Shown here: positions 1 through 6,391 of the stretch, one piece after another
Numbering within the stretch: the stretch's first letter is position 1
How the letters are laid out: every line of letters begins with the position of its first letter
NCBI GenBank assembly: GCA_937910255.1
Contig: CALEOQ010000316.1
Span: forward strand, 1 to 6,725
From: an uncultured Caulobacteraceae bacterium
GTDB taxonomy: Bacteria > Pseudomonadota > Alphaproteobacteria > Caulobacterales > Caulobacteraceae
Reading direction: 5' to 3'
DNA length: 6,725 nucleotides
The notes under the pieces: generated by a model
Database searches by the model: none
Seen by the model: the letters and a program-made list of their open reading frames with translations, nothing else
Told to the model about the DNA's origin: nothing
Translations under genes and position numbers: made by a program

Positions 1-36
1 TGTTGCACGTTGTGCTTGTGTTTTTTTTTTTTTTTT
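1..36. other. Non-genomic read-through, poly-T run
   Basis: A 20-base T/G-rich stretch is followed by 16 consecutive T (21-36), directly outside the Illumina adapter. Poly-A/T followed by low-quality sequence is what reads give after running past the end of an adapter. A matching poly-A tail lies outside the adapter at the other end. It should be trimmed and carries no genes. Confidence 0.9.
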
Positions 37-94
37 AATGATCCGGCCACCACCGAGATCTACACTCTTTCCCTACACGACGCTCTTCCGATCT
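37..94 (+). other. Illumina P5/TruSeq universal adapter (contamination)
   Basis: The 58 bases match the Illumina P5 plus TruSeq Read-1 adapter from its AATGAT start to its CTTCCGATCT end, with two mismatches at positions 43 and 48. It is library sequence, not genome. Genomic sequence begins at about 95. Translation through it on the minus strand gives the peptide IGRASCRERV, a familiar artefact at the ends of database proteins. On the plus strand it gives a short spurious frame starting at position 10. Confidence 0.98.
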
Positions 95-860
95 CCTCCA
101 GGGCGGCCAGCAGGTCGCGGTCCGAGACCAGGCCGCCGCGCGCGGTGTTGATCAGGACGGCGCCGGGCCGCATCCGTTCGATGGCCGCGGCGTCGATCAT
201 ATGCCGGGTCGCCGGGGTCAGCGGGGCGTGCAGGGTGACATAGTCGCTCTGCGCCAGCAGGGTCTCGGCCTCCACATATCGAACGCCCGTCCGGGCGGCG
301 TAGTAGGGTTCCGGCCGCGCCGTGGCCACCAGCACCTCGGCCTCGAAGCCGCTCAGGCGCTGAACGACGCTGCGCCCGATCCGACCCAGGCCGATGACGC
401 CGACCCTCTTGCGGTAGAGGTCCGCACCCATGAGGATCGACCACGACCCGGCGTTCATCTGCGCCTGCGCCTCGCGAAAGCGGCGGCCGAGCGCGATCAT
501 CATGCCGATGGCCTGGTCGGCGACCGAGGCGTCATTGCCGCCGGCCGCGATGGTCACCACCCGCCCAAGCTCGGTGGCGGCCTCCAGATCCACCCGCTCA
601 TAGCCGACCCCGCGTCGCGCGATGACCGCCAGGTGCGGCAGGGCCATGAGCAGGAAGCGCGTCACCCTGGCATGACCGACGATCCAGCCCTGGGCCCCCG
701 TCAGCACTGCGGCCAGGCTGTCGTGGTCGAGGCCGCCATCGGCCTGGCCGGGCGGCAGGTCGGCGATGACGACCTCGCATCCGGCGGATTCCAGATAGGC
801 GATCGCCGCGTCGTCGAAGAACCGCTGGGTCACCACGACCCGCCGCCTGCTGAGCGTCAT
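95..860 (-). CDS. D-isomer-specific 2-hydroxyacid dehydrogenase, C-terminally truncated by contig end
   Basis: About 255 genuine residues of an NAD(P)-dependent D-2-hydroxyacid dehydrogenase (SerA/GyaR-like superfamily) are visible. Enzymes of this family interconvert 2-hydroxy acids and 2-oxo acids in the cytosol. The N-terminal part of the catalytic domain includes RRGVGYERVD at residues 82-91. The Rossmann nucleotide-binding motif GLGRIG spans 157-162, within a GVIGLGRIG segment. The catalytic-arginine motif NTARGG (238-243) supplies Arg241. Reading then runs into the adapter, so the final 60-80 residues are absent, including the conserved Glu and His of the catalytic triad. The apparent last ten residues (IGRASCRERV) are adapter translation. 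The ATG at 860 has a strong AGGAGG ribosome binding site six bases upstream. It lies 94 bp downstream of a GntR regulator on the same strand and is probably under its control. The substrate cannot be read from the sequence. Phosphoglycerate, glyoxylate/hydroxypyruvate or another hydroxy acid are all possible. Confidence 0.93.
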
Positions 861-866
861 CCTGCA

Positions 867-872
867 CCTCCT
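867..872 (-). promoter_or_regulatory. Shine-Dalgarno site of the dehydrogenase gene
   Basis: AGGAGG on the minus strand, six bases before the ATG at 860, is a consensus ribosome binding site and fixes the start. It suggests efficient translation independent of the upstream gntR reading frame. Confidence 0.85.
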
Positions 873-901
873 GCGAAGCCGGAGAGCGGTAACCCGGCGC
901 A

Positions 902-920
902 GGCCTGGCCGGCCAAGGCC
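902..920. repeat. GC-rich dyad in the gntR-dehydrogenase gap
   Basis: A perfect TGGCCGGCCA palindrome (906-915) is flanked on both sides by GGCC, giving a near-symmetric 19-bp element with one extra A on one side. It lies 42-60 bp before the dehydrogenase start and 35 bp past the gntR stop. It could be an operator or an mRNA stem. In GC-rich DNA such dyads also occur by chance, so no function is assigned. Confidence 0.4.
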
Positions 921-924
921 GCTT

Positions 925-942
925 GCGCATAGGCTTATGCGC
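925..942. repeat. Inverted repeat GCGCATA-N4-TATGCGC between gntR and dehydrogenase
   Basis: Perfect 7-bp arms GCGCATA (925-931) and TATGCGC (936-942) are separated by four bases. The element begins 12 bp downstream of the gntR stop codon. The AT-containing arms stand out from the GC-rich surroundings. It could be an internal operator or a small hairpin that modulates read-through from gntR to the dehydrogenase. No U-tract follows on the minus strand, so it is not a canonical intrinsic terminator. Confidence 0.5.
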
Positions 943-954
943 GGGGATCGAAGA

Positions 955-1713
955 TCAGCGGGTGGCGATGCTGTGCAGGCGCGCCTTGGTCCGCAGGACG
1001 TGCGCGCTCATCAGGCCGCCGGCGGCGGCGCTGTCGCCCCGCCGGATGGCCTCAAGGATGGCTTCATGGTCGCCCTGCGAGGTCAGGATGAATTCCGGCG
1101 GCGCCGCGGGTACTTCGCGCAGGCGCAGCGGCACATGGTCGGCCACCGCCGGGCAGAGCCGGGCGGGATCGCCAAACAGCGGATAGAGCAGCGTCATGCG
1201 GATGGCGTTGCGCAGGACAGCATTCTGCGGCGCCAGCTGGATGGCCCGATGGAACAGGCGGTTGATGGCGTACCAGTCCCGCTCGATAGCCTCGGACCAG
1301 CGGCCTTCGGCCAGGATGGCCCCGCCGCGCTCCACCATCCGCTCGATCTCCGCCAGGGCCTCGGCGGTCCAGCCCATCTCTACCGAGAGCCTGGCCCCCA
1401 ACCCCTCGAGCTGGGCCCGGACATCGATGGAATCGAGGATGTCGCTGAGCTTCATGCTCTGGACGGTGTAGCCGCGATTGACCCCATAGCTGACCAGACC
1501 CTCGGCCGAGAGCACCGCCAGGGCGCTGCGCACCGGCGTGCGCGAGACGTTCATCTCCGTGGCCAAGGCCTCAGCCCGCAGCCTGCTGCCCGGCGGCAGA
1601 CGGCCCAGGACGATCTGTTCGCGCAGGTGGGTCAGGACGGTGTAGGTCGCAGGCTCGGTATAGGGTTCGGAGCTCGCCGCCCCGAACGACGCCAGCCATC
1701 CGTCACCTGTCAT
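955..1713 (-). CDS. GntR-family transcriptional regulator, FCD subfamily
   Basis: The 252-residue protein is of normal length for a FadR/FCD-type GntR regulator. Such proteins are dimeric repressors whose DNA binding is released by a small carboxylic-acid ligand. The winged helix-turn-helix covers about residues 24-85: a LREQIVLGRLPPGSRL segment, then the recognition region MNVSRTPVRSAL (54-65) and the wing GLVSYGVNRGYTV. An all-helical FCD domain covers about 90-245. Likely metal/ligand residues are Asn151 and His155 (NRLFH), His193, His216 (GDHEAIL) and His238. Asn rather than Asp at the first position occurs in the family. The ATG at 1713 is preceded by AAAGGA at eight bases. The gene is followed on the same strand by the 2-hydroxyacid dehydrogenase, so it probably controls that gene and itself in response to a hydroxy or oxo acid. 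It is divergent from the LysR gene across a 152-bp intergenic region. The exact ligand is unknown. Confidence 0.93.
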   Translation of the reverse strand: MTGDGWLASFGAASSEPYTEPATYTVLTHLREQIVLGRLPPGSRLRAEALATEMNVSRTPVRSALAVLSAEGLVSYGVNRGYTVQSMKLSDILDSIDVRAQLEGLGARLSVEMGWTAEALAEIERMVERGGAILAEGRWSEAIERDWYAINRLFHRAIQLAPQNAVLRNAIRMTLLYPLFGDPARLCPAVADHVPLRLREVPAAPPEFILTSQGDHEAILEAIRRGDSAAAGGLMSAHVLRTKARLHSIATR

Positions 1714-1734
1714 GCCTGCCGTCCTTTCGCCGGT

Positions 1735-1748
1735 TCCCCGCCGGGGGA
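1735..1748. repeat. Short dyad TCCCC-N4-GGGGA upstream of gntR
   Basis: Perfect 5-bp arms (1735-1739 and 1744-1748) around a 4-base centre lie 22 bp upstream of the gntR start, inside the predicted 5' leader. Its position would suit an autoregulatory operator or a small leader hairpin. The arms are short and G/C only, so chance is a real alternative. Confidence 0.3.
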
Positions 1749-1778
1749 TGCGCGCCTCAGATACACCACTCCAGAGAG

Positions 1779-1807
1779 ATTGCAGCGCCTCCTGACCCTG
1801 GTGTCGA
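1779..1807 (-). promoter_or_regulatory. Candidate promoter for the gntR-dehydrogenase operon
   Basis: Minus-strand TCGACA (1802-1807, five of six matches to TTGACA) is separated by exactly 17 bases from TGCAAT (1779-1784, four of six matches to TATAAT). Transcription would start near 1771 and give a leader of about 58 bases. The spacing is ideal, but the -10 box is weak and alphaproteobacterial promoters often diverge from this consensus. The call is tentative. A weaker plus-strand candidate for lysR overlaps it: CTGACC (1792-1797), 17 bases, GATAGT (1815-1820). Confidence 0.3.
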
Positions 1808-1826
1808 GGTCGGTGATAGTGTCTTT

Positions 1827-1846
1827 GCCCGCCACAGTCGGCGGGC
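1827..1846. repeat. Hairpin-capable inverted repeat in the lysR leader
   Basis: Perfect 7-bp arms GCCCGCC (1827-1833) and GGCGGGC (1840-1846) flank the 6-base loop ACAGTC. The element ends 19 bases before the lysR ATG and 7 bases before its AGGAG ribosome binding site. In RNA it would form a stable GC stem just upstream of the ribosome binding site. As DNA it could be a regulator site in the divergent promoter region. Function is inferred from position only. Confidence 0.45.
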
Positions 1847-1853
1847 GGGTCAG

Positions 1854-1858
1854 AGGAG
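1854..1858 (+). promoter_or_regulatory. Shine-Dalgarno site of the LysR gene
   Basis: AGGAG, seven bases before the ATG at 1866, supports that start. The encoded N-terminus (MELAWLEDFLALA) is exactly where LysR helix-turn-helix domains normally begin. Confidence 0.75.
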
Positions 1859-1865
1859 ACGGCGG

Positions 1866-2825
1866 ATGGAACTGGCCTGGCTGGAGGACTTTCTGGCGCT
1901 GGCCCGCGAGCGGAACTTCTCGCGCGCCGCCGAGGCGCGCCACATTTCGCAGCCGGCCTTCAGCCGCCGGGTGCGCCTGCTGGAGGACTGGCTGCAGGCG
2001 CCGCTGTTCGACCGCGACACCCACCGCGTGGATCTGACGGCGGCCGGCGCGGAATTCCTGCCGATCGCCGAAGAGATCGTGCGCCGCATCGGATTTGGCC
2101 GAGACCGGGTGCGGGAGGTCGCCGACCTGTCGGCCAGCCGCCTGCGCATCGCCTGCACCAATGTCCTGTCCCTGACCTTTTTCCCCGCCTGGCTGCAGGA
2201 TCTGGAGCAGGCCGGCGCGCCCTCGAACATCAGCCTGGTCACCGACAGCATGGCCGACTGCGAGCGGCTGATGGTCGAGGGCCAGGCGCAATTCATCCTC
2301 TGCCATCACCACCCGGCGACCCCGACGGAACTCGACTCGGCCGCCTTCGTGGCCCTCGACATCGGCGCCGATGTCTTGGCGCCCGTGAGCGCGCCCGTCG
2401 CGCTGGGCGCCGCCGCGCCTTTGCATCCCCTGCCCGGCTTGCCTGAGACGCCCACCGCCCATCTGGCCTTCAGCGCCGCCTCCGGGATGGGGCGCATCGT
2501 CTCGGCCACGCGGGGCGCAGGAGCGCCGGCGACATGGCTCACCCCCGTCTTCACCGCGCATCTGGCCATGGTGCTGCTGATCATGGCGCGGGAGGGGCGT
2601 GGCATGGCCTGGCTGCCGCTGAGCCTGACGGGCCAGGACCTTGAGACCGGCCGCCTGGTGCGTAGCGCGCCCTCCCGCGATTGGGACATCCCCATAGGCA
2701 TCCGCCTCTACCGCCCCCGCGCGCGGCAGAGCCCGGCGGCCGAAGCCTTCTGGACTCAGGCTGCGGCGACGGCGCAACGGCGGGAGCCCAGGGCCAAGCC
2801 GGCCGGAGCGGTCGAGCAGCCCTAG
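1866..2825 (+). CDS. LysR-family transcriptional regulator, HypT/YjiE-like
   Basis: The 319-residue protein has standard LysR-type regulator architecture. The N-terminal winged helix-turn-helix covers about residues 1-60, with NFSRAAEARHISQPAFSRRV at 17-36 and the following LLEDWLQAPLFDR. A linker helix covers about 62-90. The periplasmic-binding-protein-like effector domain covers about 92-300, with the typical late motif GRGMAWLPLSL at 244-254. From memory of the family, the WLxDFLxLxxxRNFSxAA start, the SQPAFSRR recognition helix and the short aromatic segments later resemble E. coli HypT (YjiE), a hypochlorite-responsive regulator. That is a subfamily suggestion, not proof of oxidant sensing. 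Cysteines are at 97, 132 and 146. The last 20 residues are low-complexity and Ala/Pro/Arg-rich. The gene is divergent from gntR and the dehydrogenase, so it may act on the shared intergenic region as many LysR proteins do. It ends convergent to the response-regulator gene. Confidence 0.92.
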   Translation: MELAWLEDFLALARERNFSRAAEARHISQPAFSRRVRLLEDWLQAPLFDRDTHRVDLTAAGAEFLPIAEEIVRRIGFGRDRVREVADLSASRLRIACTNVLSLTFFPAWLQDLEQAGAPSNISLVTDSMADCERLMVEGQAQFILCHHHPATPTELDSAAFVALDIGADVLAPVSAPVALGAAAPLHPLPGLPETPTAHLAFSAASGMGRIVSATRGAGAPATWLTPVFTAHLAMVLLIMAREGRGMAWLPLSLTGQDLETGRLVRSAPSRDWDIPIGIRLYRPRARQSPAAEAFWTQAAATAQRREPRAKPAGAVEQP

Positions 2826-2874
2826 CGCCGCCTTGCGGAGGACAGCCTATTGAGCATCCCCAGGCATACGCGGG
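2826..2874. other. Convergent intergenic gap without clear terminator
   Basis: Only 49 bp separate the ends of lysR and the response-regulator gene. A small CCGC-CTT-GCGG stem (2828-2838) is the only dyad seen, and no T-run follows on either strand. No convincing intrinsic terminator is visible, so antisense read-through or Rho-dependent ends are possible. Confidence 0.5.
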
Positions 2875-3234
2875 TCATCGGCCCAGCAGGTGATTCATCA
2901 ACCGGCAGAGATCGTCGGGATCGACCGGCTTTTGCAGGAGCGGCCGATCGCTGAAGCCGTGGGGCATCTCCAGGTCGGAATAGCCACTGACAAACACGAA
3001 GGGCGTCGCCGTCTCTGCGAGCCTGTCAGCGACCGCAAAGCTGCGGTCCTCGTGGACGTTGATGTCCAGGACAGCCAGATCCACGGCTTCGCGTTCCAGG
3101 AGAGCCATCGCCTGGCGCACGCGGCCGACCGGGCCGACGATCTCGTAGCCCGCCTGGGCGAGGGCGCCGCCGATCTGTTCGGCGATCAGCCATTCGTCTT
3201 CCAGAACGAGGACCCTGGCGCGCGCTGACGCCAT
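2875..3234 (-). CDS. Single-domain response regulator (FATGUY-type receiver) paired with HWE kinase
   Basis: The protein is 119 residues and consists of one receiver domain with no output domain. Key residues, numbered from the ATG at 3234, are all in place: acidic pocket Glu12/Asp13 in VLVLEDE, phospho-acceptor Asp57 in LAVLDIN, conserved Ser83 in PFVFVSGYSD, and Lys102 in LLQKPVD. The PFVFVSGYSD stretch fits the FATGUY motif described for receivers that partner HWE kinases, such as Sinorhizobium Sma0114. Its start overlaps the stop of the kinase gene in TGATG, which indicates translational coupling and a cognate pair. An in-frame GTG immediately upstream (3237) would add one residue. The ATG is preferred, with AGGTGA about eight bases upstream inside the kinase gene. 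With no effector domain, its output must be protein-protein interaction or service as a phosphate sink or shuttle. Confidence 0.94.
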   Translation of the reverse strand: MASARARVLVLEDEWLIAEQIGGALAQAGYEIVGPVGRVRQAMALLEREAVDLAVLDINVHEDRSFAVADRLAETATPFVFVSGYSDLEMPHGFSDRPLLQKPVDPDDLCRLMNHLLGR

Positions 3235-6200
3235 CACCTGTCACCTAATGGAATGTTGAGCCGAACGCCGACGCCCGTGGCGCCGAAGTCGATCGAGGCC
3301 TCGCCGCCCAGATTGTATGAGGTTTCCCGCTCGATGAGCTTCAGGCCGAACCCCTGACGGTTCGCCTGGGCGACAGCCGGGCCTCCGCTTTCCTGCCAGC
3401 TGAGGATGAGGTGGTCGCCCTCGGCGGCGCCTGAATGGGTCCAGTGGACGACAAGCTTGCCGGCCGGCGTCGAGAGCGCGCCATACTTGGCCGCATTGGT
3501 GGCCAACTCGTGCAGGATCATCCCCAGAGACAGCGCATGCCGGGGCTTCAGGCGTACGGCTGGCCCGGAGACCTGCACCCGCTCCATGCCGAAGGGCGAC
3601 AGTTCGGTGCAGACGAGATCCTGCAGGGAGCTCTCGGTCCAGTTTTCCCGCGACAACAGCTCATAGGAGCGCGACATCGCCTGAAGCCGGCCAATGAAGG
3701 CTTCCAGGAAGGCTTCGGGCGAGGGCGACGAGCGATGGGTCTGCTGGGCGATGCCGATCGCCACCATCAGCATGTTCTTCACCCGGTGGTTCAGCTCGGC
3801 GATCAGGGTCTGCTGGTGGGACTGCGCCTCGGTCAGCCTGGTGACGTCGACGAACGTCACGACGACGCCTTCAGTAACCCCTTCGAGCGAACGGTACGGG
3901 GCGATGCGCAGCGTGTAATTCTTGTGCAGGTCCGGATGGAACACCTCCCGTTCCCGGGGTGATCCGTCCTGGAAGACGATCTGTATTTCTTCGACAAACC
4001 CATGCAGCGACAGGCGGCTGTTGAGATCTGTCAGAGGGCGGCCACGATCGCTCGGCAGGATATTGAAGAGCTCCTTGACGGCAGGCGTGTAGCTCCGGAT
4101 CTTGAGATCTCGGTCCAGGAAGACCGTTGGAATCTGCGTGCTCTCGAACAAATTCTGCAGATCACTGTTGGCGCGATCGAGCGCGTCGATCTTGGTCAGA
4201 AGCTCCGAGTTGACGGTGTTCAGCTCTTCGTTGAGGGACTGCTGCTCCTCCTTCGACGCCTCCAGCTCCTCATTGCTGGACTGGAGCTCCTCATTGACCG
4301 AGAGCATTTCCTCATTGGAGGAGCGGAGCTCCTCCAGCGCGGTCTCATATTCCTCGATCAGGGACTGCAGGCGCTCCTTGGTGTCACGCAGTTCCCGCTC
4401 AAGCAGGACCGAGGCGCCGCTTTCGCCCGGCGGCGGCGGTCCATCGACGTCTTCGGCGCCGAGCGATGGCCCGACATCATTGAAGACCACCACGTAGAGG
4501 GGCGATCCTTGGCGACGCTGCGCCAGGGGTTCGACGGTGATCGCCACCATCTGGACCCGGCCCTCCTCCGACGTGACCGGAACAGGGTTGCGCGCGACCA
4601 CATTGTCGCTCTCCACGGCTTCGCGGAAGGCGGCGCGCAGTTCCAGCCTCAGGCCCTTTCTCGCCAGGGTGAGCAGCTGCCGCGTGGGCGCGCCTGGCGC
4701 GAGCTCCAGGTAACGGTTTGTGCGGGCCGAGAGATGGACGATGTCGCCGTCGCGGTTCACCAGGGCGTGGGCGGGCGCGAACCGCTCCAGGATCTGGAAC
4801 TCCAGCGCCTGGCGCAGGGCAAGACCCGGGGTTGCGTCCAGGGGGTGGCGGCGGGGATGGTCCGGAAGTCCGCCGTCACCCTGTCGGCGAAACGAGACAG
4901 GCGATGGGATCGCCACGCTGATGTCGTCGCGGCTGCGGAATATCCGGTTCTTCTTGTCGACGGGCTCAAAGAGGTCGCCATACCGCCCCACGCTCTCCGA
5001 CAAGCCGAGGAAGAGATAGCCGCCGTCGCGCAGCGCATAGCTGAAGGTCGGCAGGACCTGTTCCTGAATCTCAGGCCCGAAATAGATCAGCAGGTTCCGG
5101 CATGACACCAGCTGGACGCGCGAAAAGGGCGGATCGCGGATGACGCTGTGGGGCGAGAAGATGCACAGGTCGCGGATCTCCTTACTCAGGACATAGCTTC
5201 CGCCCTCCCGGACAAAGAACCGCTCTCGCCGCTCGGGCGATACGCTCTGCAACAGGGCCTCGGGGTAGCGGCCCGCGCGGGCGACCCCCAGGGCCAACTC
5301 GTCGATGTCGGTGGCGAACACCTGGACCCGCGGCGTGACGCCGAGGCGATCCATGTGCTCGCGCAGCAGGATGGCGATGGAATAGACCTCTTCGCCGGTC
5401 GCACAGCCGGGCACCCAGACGCGAACCGCCTCGTCTGGGCCACGCTCTTCGAACAGCTTGGGAATGACCAGCTGGTCGAGGCTGTCAAAGGCTTCCTTGT
5501 CGCGGAAGAAGTCCGTGACATTGATCAGGAGGTCACGGAACAGCGCCGCCACCTCCTTGGGGTCGCTTTTCAGGTGCTCGATATAGGCCTTCTGGTCCTC
5601 GGCCTGGACCACATGCATGCGCCGCTGGACGCGGCGGAGGAAGGTCTTCGACTTGTAGCCGGCGAAGTCATGGCCGATCTGGTTACGGATGATGAACGAA
5701 ATCGCCGACTGCGTGTCGCCGCCGTCGCGGTCGGGCCAGTGGCCCAGCCCCTCGTCCAGCCTGCGGGCGAATTCGACGAGCTTGGCGCCCATCTCCTGGG
5801 CGGGCAGCGCGAGATCGACAAAGCCGGTCGAGATGGCGCTCTCGGGCATCGAGGGGTGCGCCGGACCATGGCCGTCGGCGACCTGGGCCAGGGTCAGACC
5901 GCCCCGCTCCTTGATGACCTTGGTGCCCAGGGTTCCGTCGCCATCGCCGCCGGAGAGCACGACCGAGGCGGCGTAGTCTTCCTGATCCAGCGCCAGTGAG
6001 CTGAACATGATGTCGATCGGCTTGCGCTCCCGGCGCGTGCTGCTCGACCTGTTCAGCTGAAGCCGGCCGTCCTTGAGGGTGATGATGGCTTCGGCGGGAA
6101 GGACGTAGACGCAGTTCGGCTGCACCTCGACATCGTGCTCGGCCACCACGACGCTGAGGTCGGTGTAGCGCGCGATGATCTCGTGAAGCAGGCTTTCGCG

Positions 6201-6341
6201 ATCGGGACTGAGGTGGGTGACGACGATGAAGCCGAGCCCAGGACGTGGAGGCAGCCCTTGGAAGAAGCCCTCAAGCGCCTCGATCCCACCCGCCGAGGCG
6301 CCGACACCGACAATAAGAAATTTCGATCGTGGGTCTGGCAC
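3234..6341 (-). CDS. CheB-CheR-PAS-coiled coil-PAS-HWE histidine kinase fusion protein
   Basis: The 1035-residue cytosolic multi-enzyme sensor has no transmembrane segment or signal peptide. Domain order, numbered from the GTG at 6341, starts with a CheB methylesterase (about 8-190) with a complete catalytic triad: Ser16 (GASAGG), His43 (THLSPD) and Asp135 (SGGDGDGT). The usual CheB N-terminal receiver is absent. A CheR methyltransferase follows (about 213-470), with LLINVTDFFRD, the SAM-binding PGCATGEE at 311-318, ATDID and SCRNLLIYF. A PAS-like segment (about 510-622) comes next, then a Glu-rich coiled coil (about 643-732) and a second PAS (about 733-837). The last domain is an HWE kinase (about 838-1033): phospho-acceptor His852 (ELNHRVKN), N-box HELATNAAKYG (944-954), the diagnostic Trp982-x-Glu984 in SWQESGGP, and a GFGLKLIER G-box. 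The GTG start has AGGA six bases upstream and places the CheB strand right at the N-terminus. A TTG at 6440 would add 33 non-homologous-looking residues. The gene overlaps the downstream receiver gene by one base. The signal and the methylated substrate are unknown, and no chemoreceptor gene is in view. Confidence 0.95.
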   Translation of the reverse strand: MPDPRSKFLIVGVGASAGGIEALEGFFQGLPPRPGLGFIVVTHLSPDRESLLHEIIARYTDLSVVVAEHDVEVQPNCVYVLPAEAIITLKDGRLQLNRSSSTRRERKPIDIMFSSLALDQEDYAASVVLSGGDGDGTLGTKVIKERGGLTLAQVADGHGPAHPSMPESAISTGFVDLALPAQEMGAKLVEFARRLDEGLGHWPDRDGGDTQSAISFIIRNQIGHDFAGYKSKTFLRRVQRRMHVVQAEDQKAYIEHLKSDPKEVAALFRDLLINVTDFFRDKEAFDSLDQLVIPKLFEERGPDEAVRVWVPGCATGEEVYSIAILLREHMDRLGVTPRVQVFATDIDELALGVARAGRYPEALLQSVSPERRERFFVREGGSYVLSKEIRDLCIFSPHSVIRDPPFSRVQLVSCRNLLIYFGPEIQEQVLPTFSYALRDGGYLFLGLSESVGRYGDLFEPVDKKNRIFRSRDDISVAIPSPVSFRRQGDGGLPDHPRRHPLDATPGLALRQALEFQILERFAPAHALVNRDGDIVHLSARTNRYLELAPGAPTRQLLTLARKGLRLELRAAFREAVESDNVVARNPVPVTSEEGRVQMVAITVEPLAQRRQGSPLYVVVFNDVGPSLGAEDVDGPPPPGESGASVLLERELRDTKERLQSLIEEYETALEELRSSNEEMLSVNEELQSSNEELEASKEEQQSLNEELNTVNSELLTKIDALDRANSDLQNLFESTQIPTVFLDRDLKIRSYTPAVKELFNILPSDRGRPLTDLNSRLSLHGFVEEIQIVFQDGSPREREVFHPDLHKNYTLRIAPYRSLEGVTEGVVVTFVDVTRLTEAQSHQQTLIAELNHRVKNMLMVAIGIAQQTHRSSPSPEAFLEAFIGRLQAMSRSYELLSRENWTESSLQDLVCTELSPFGMERVQVSGPAVRLKPRHALSLGMILHELATNAAKYGALSTPAGKLVVHWTHSGAAEGDHLILSWQESGGPAVAQANRQGFGLKLIERETSYNLGGEASIDFGATGVGVRLNIPLGDR
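4191..4316 (-). repeat. Six-unit 21-bp/heptad repeat encoding the coiled coil
   Basis: Inside the CheB-CheR-kinase gene, six consecutive 7-residue units follow the consensus N-E-E-L-x-S-x (residues 676-717), each starting with Asn except one Lys. The DNA shows the same 21-bp periodicity, with recurring CTCCTCATT on the plus strand. The repeat forms the core of a signalling coiled coil linking the CheB/CheR half to the PAS-kinase half. Similar NEEL-rich linkers are typical of CheB-CheR fusion proteins. Unit number could vary by slippage. Confidence 0.85.
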
Positions 6342-6347
6342 GGGCCA

Positions 6348-6351
6348 TCCT
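6348..6351 (-). promoter_or_regulatory. Ribosome binding site deciding the GTG start of the CheB-CheR-kinase gene
   Basis: Minus-strand AGGA lies six bases before the GTG at 6341. It supports this start over the in-frame TTG at 6440. An ATG four bases after it (6349-6347) is in another frame and is not used. Confidence 0.65.
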
Positions 6352-6391
6352 ATTGAGAAAAATCTGAACGCCTGACAGGGAGGCGCTGCGT

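Noticed and set aside
60..94. Extension of the dehydrogenase frame to a stop-free end with residues IGRASCRERV
   Set aside because: These residues are the translation of the Illumina adapter, not genomic coding sequence.
937..2037. Long plus-strand frame (366 codons) opposite gntR and into lysR
   Set aside because: It is antisense to a clear GntR gene with Gln/Gly/Arg-rich composition and no recognisable domain. Long open antisense frames are expected in GC-rich DNA.
1710..2777. Long minus-strand frame (355 codons) opposite lysR
   Set aside because: It has Arg/Gly/Gln-rich shadow composition, while the opposite strand encodes an unmistakable LysR protein.
4191..4316. Regular 21-bp repeats considered as a CRISPR-like or minisatellite array
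   Set aside because: There are no spacers, the period is a multiple of three, and the repeats translate into coiled-coil heptads in a long gene.
4002..5999. Two long plus-strand frames opposite the CheB-CheR-kinase gene
   Set aside because: They are antisense shadows without start signals or domains. The minus strand shows continuous domain homology.
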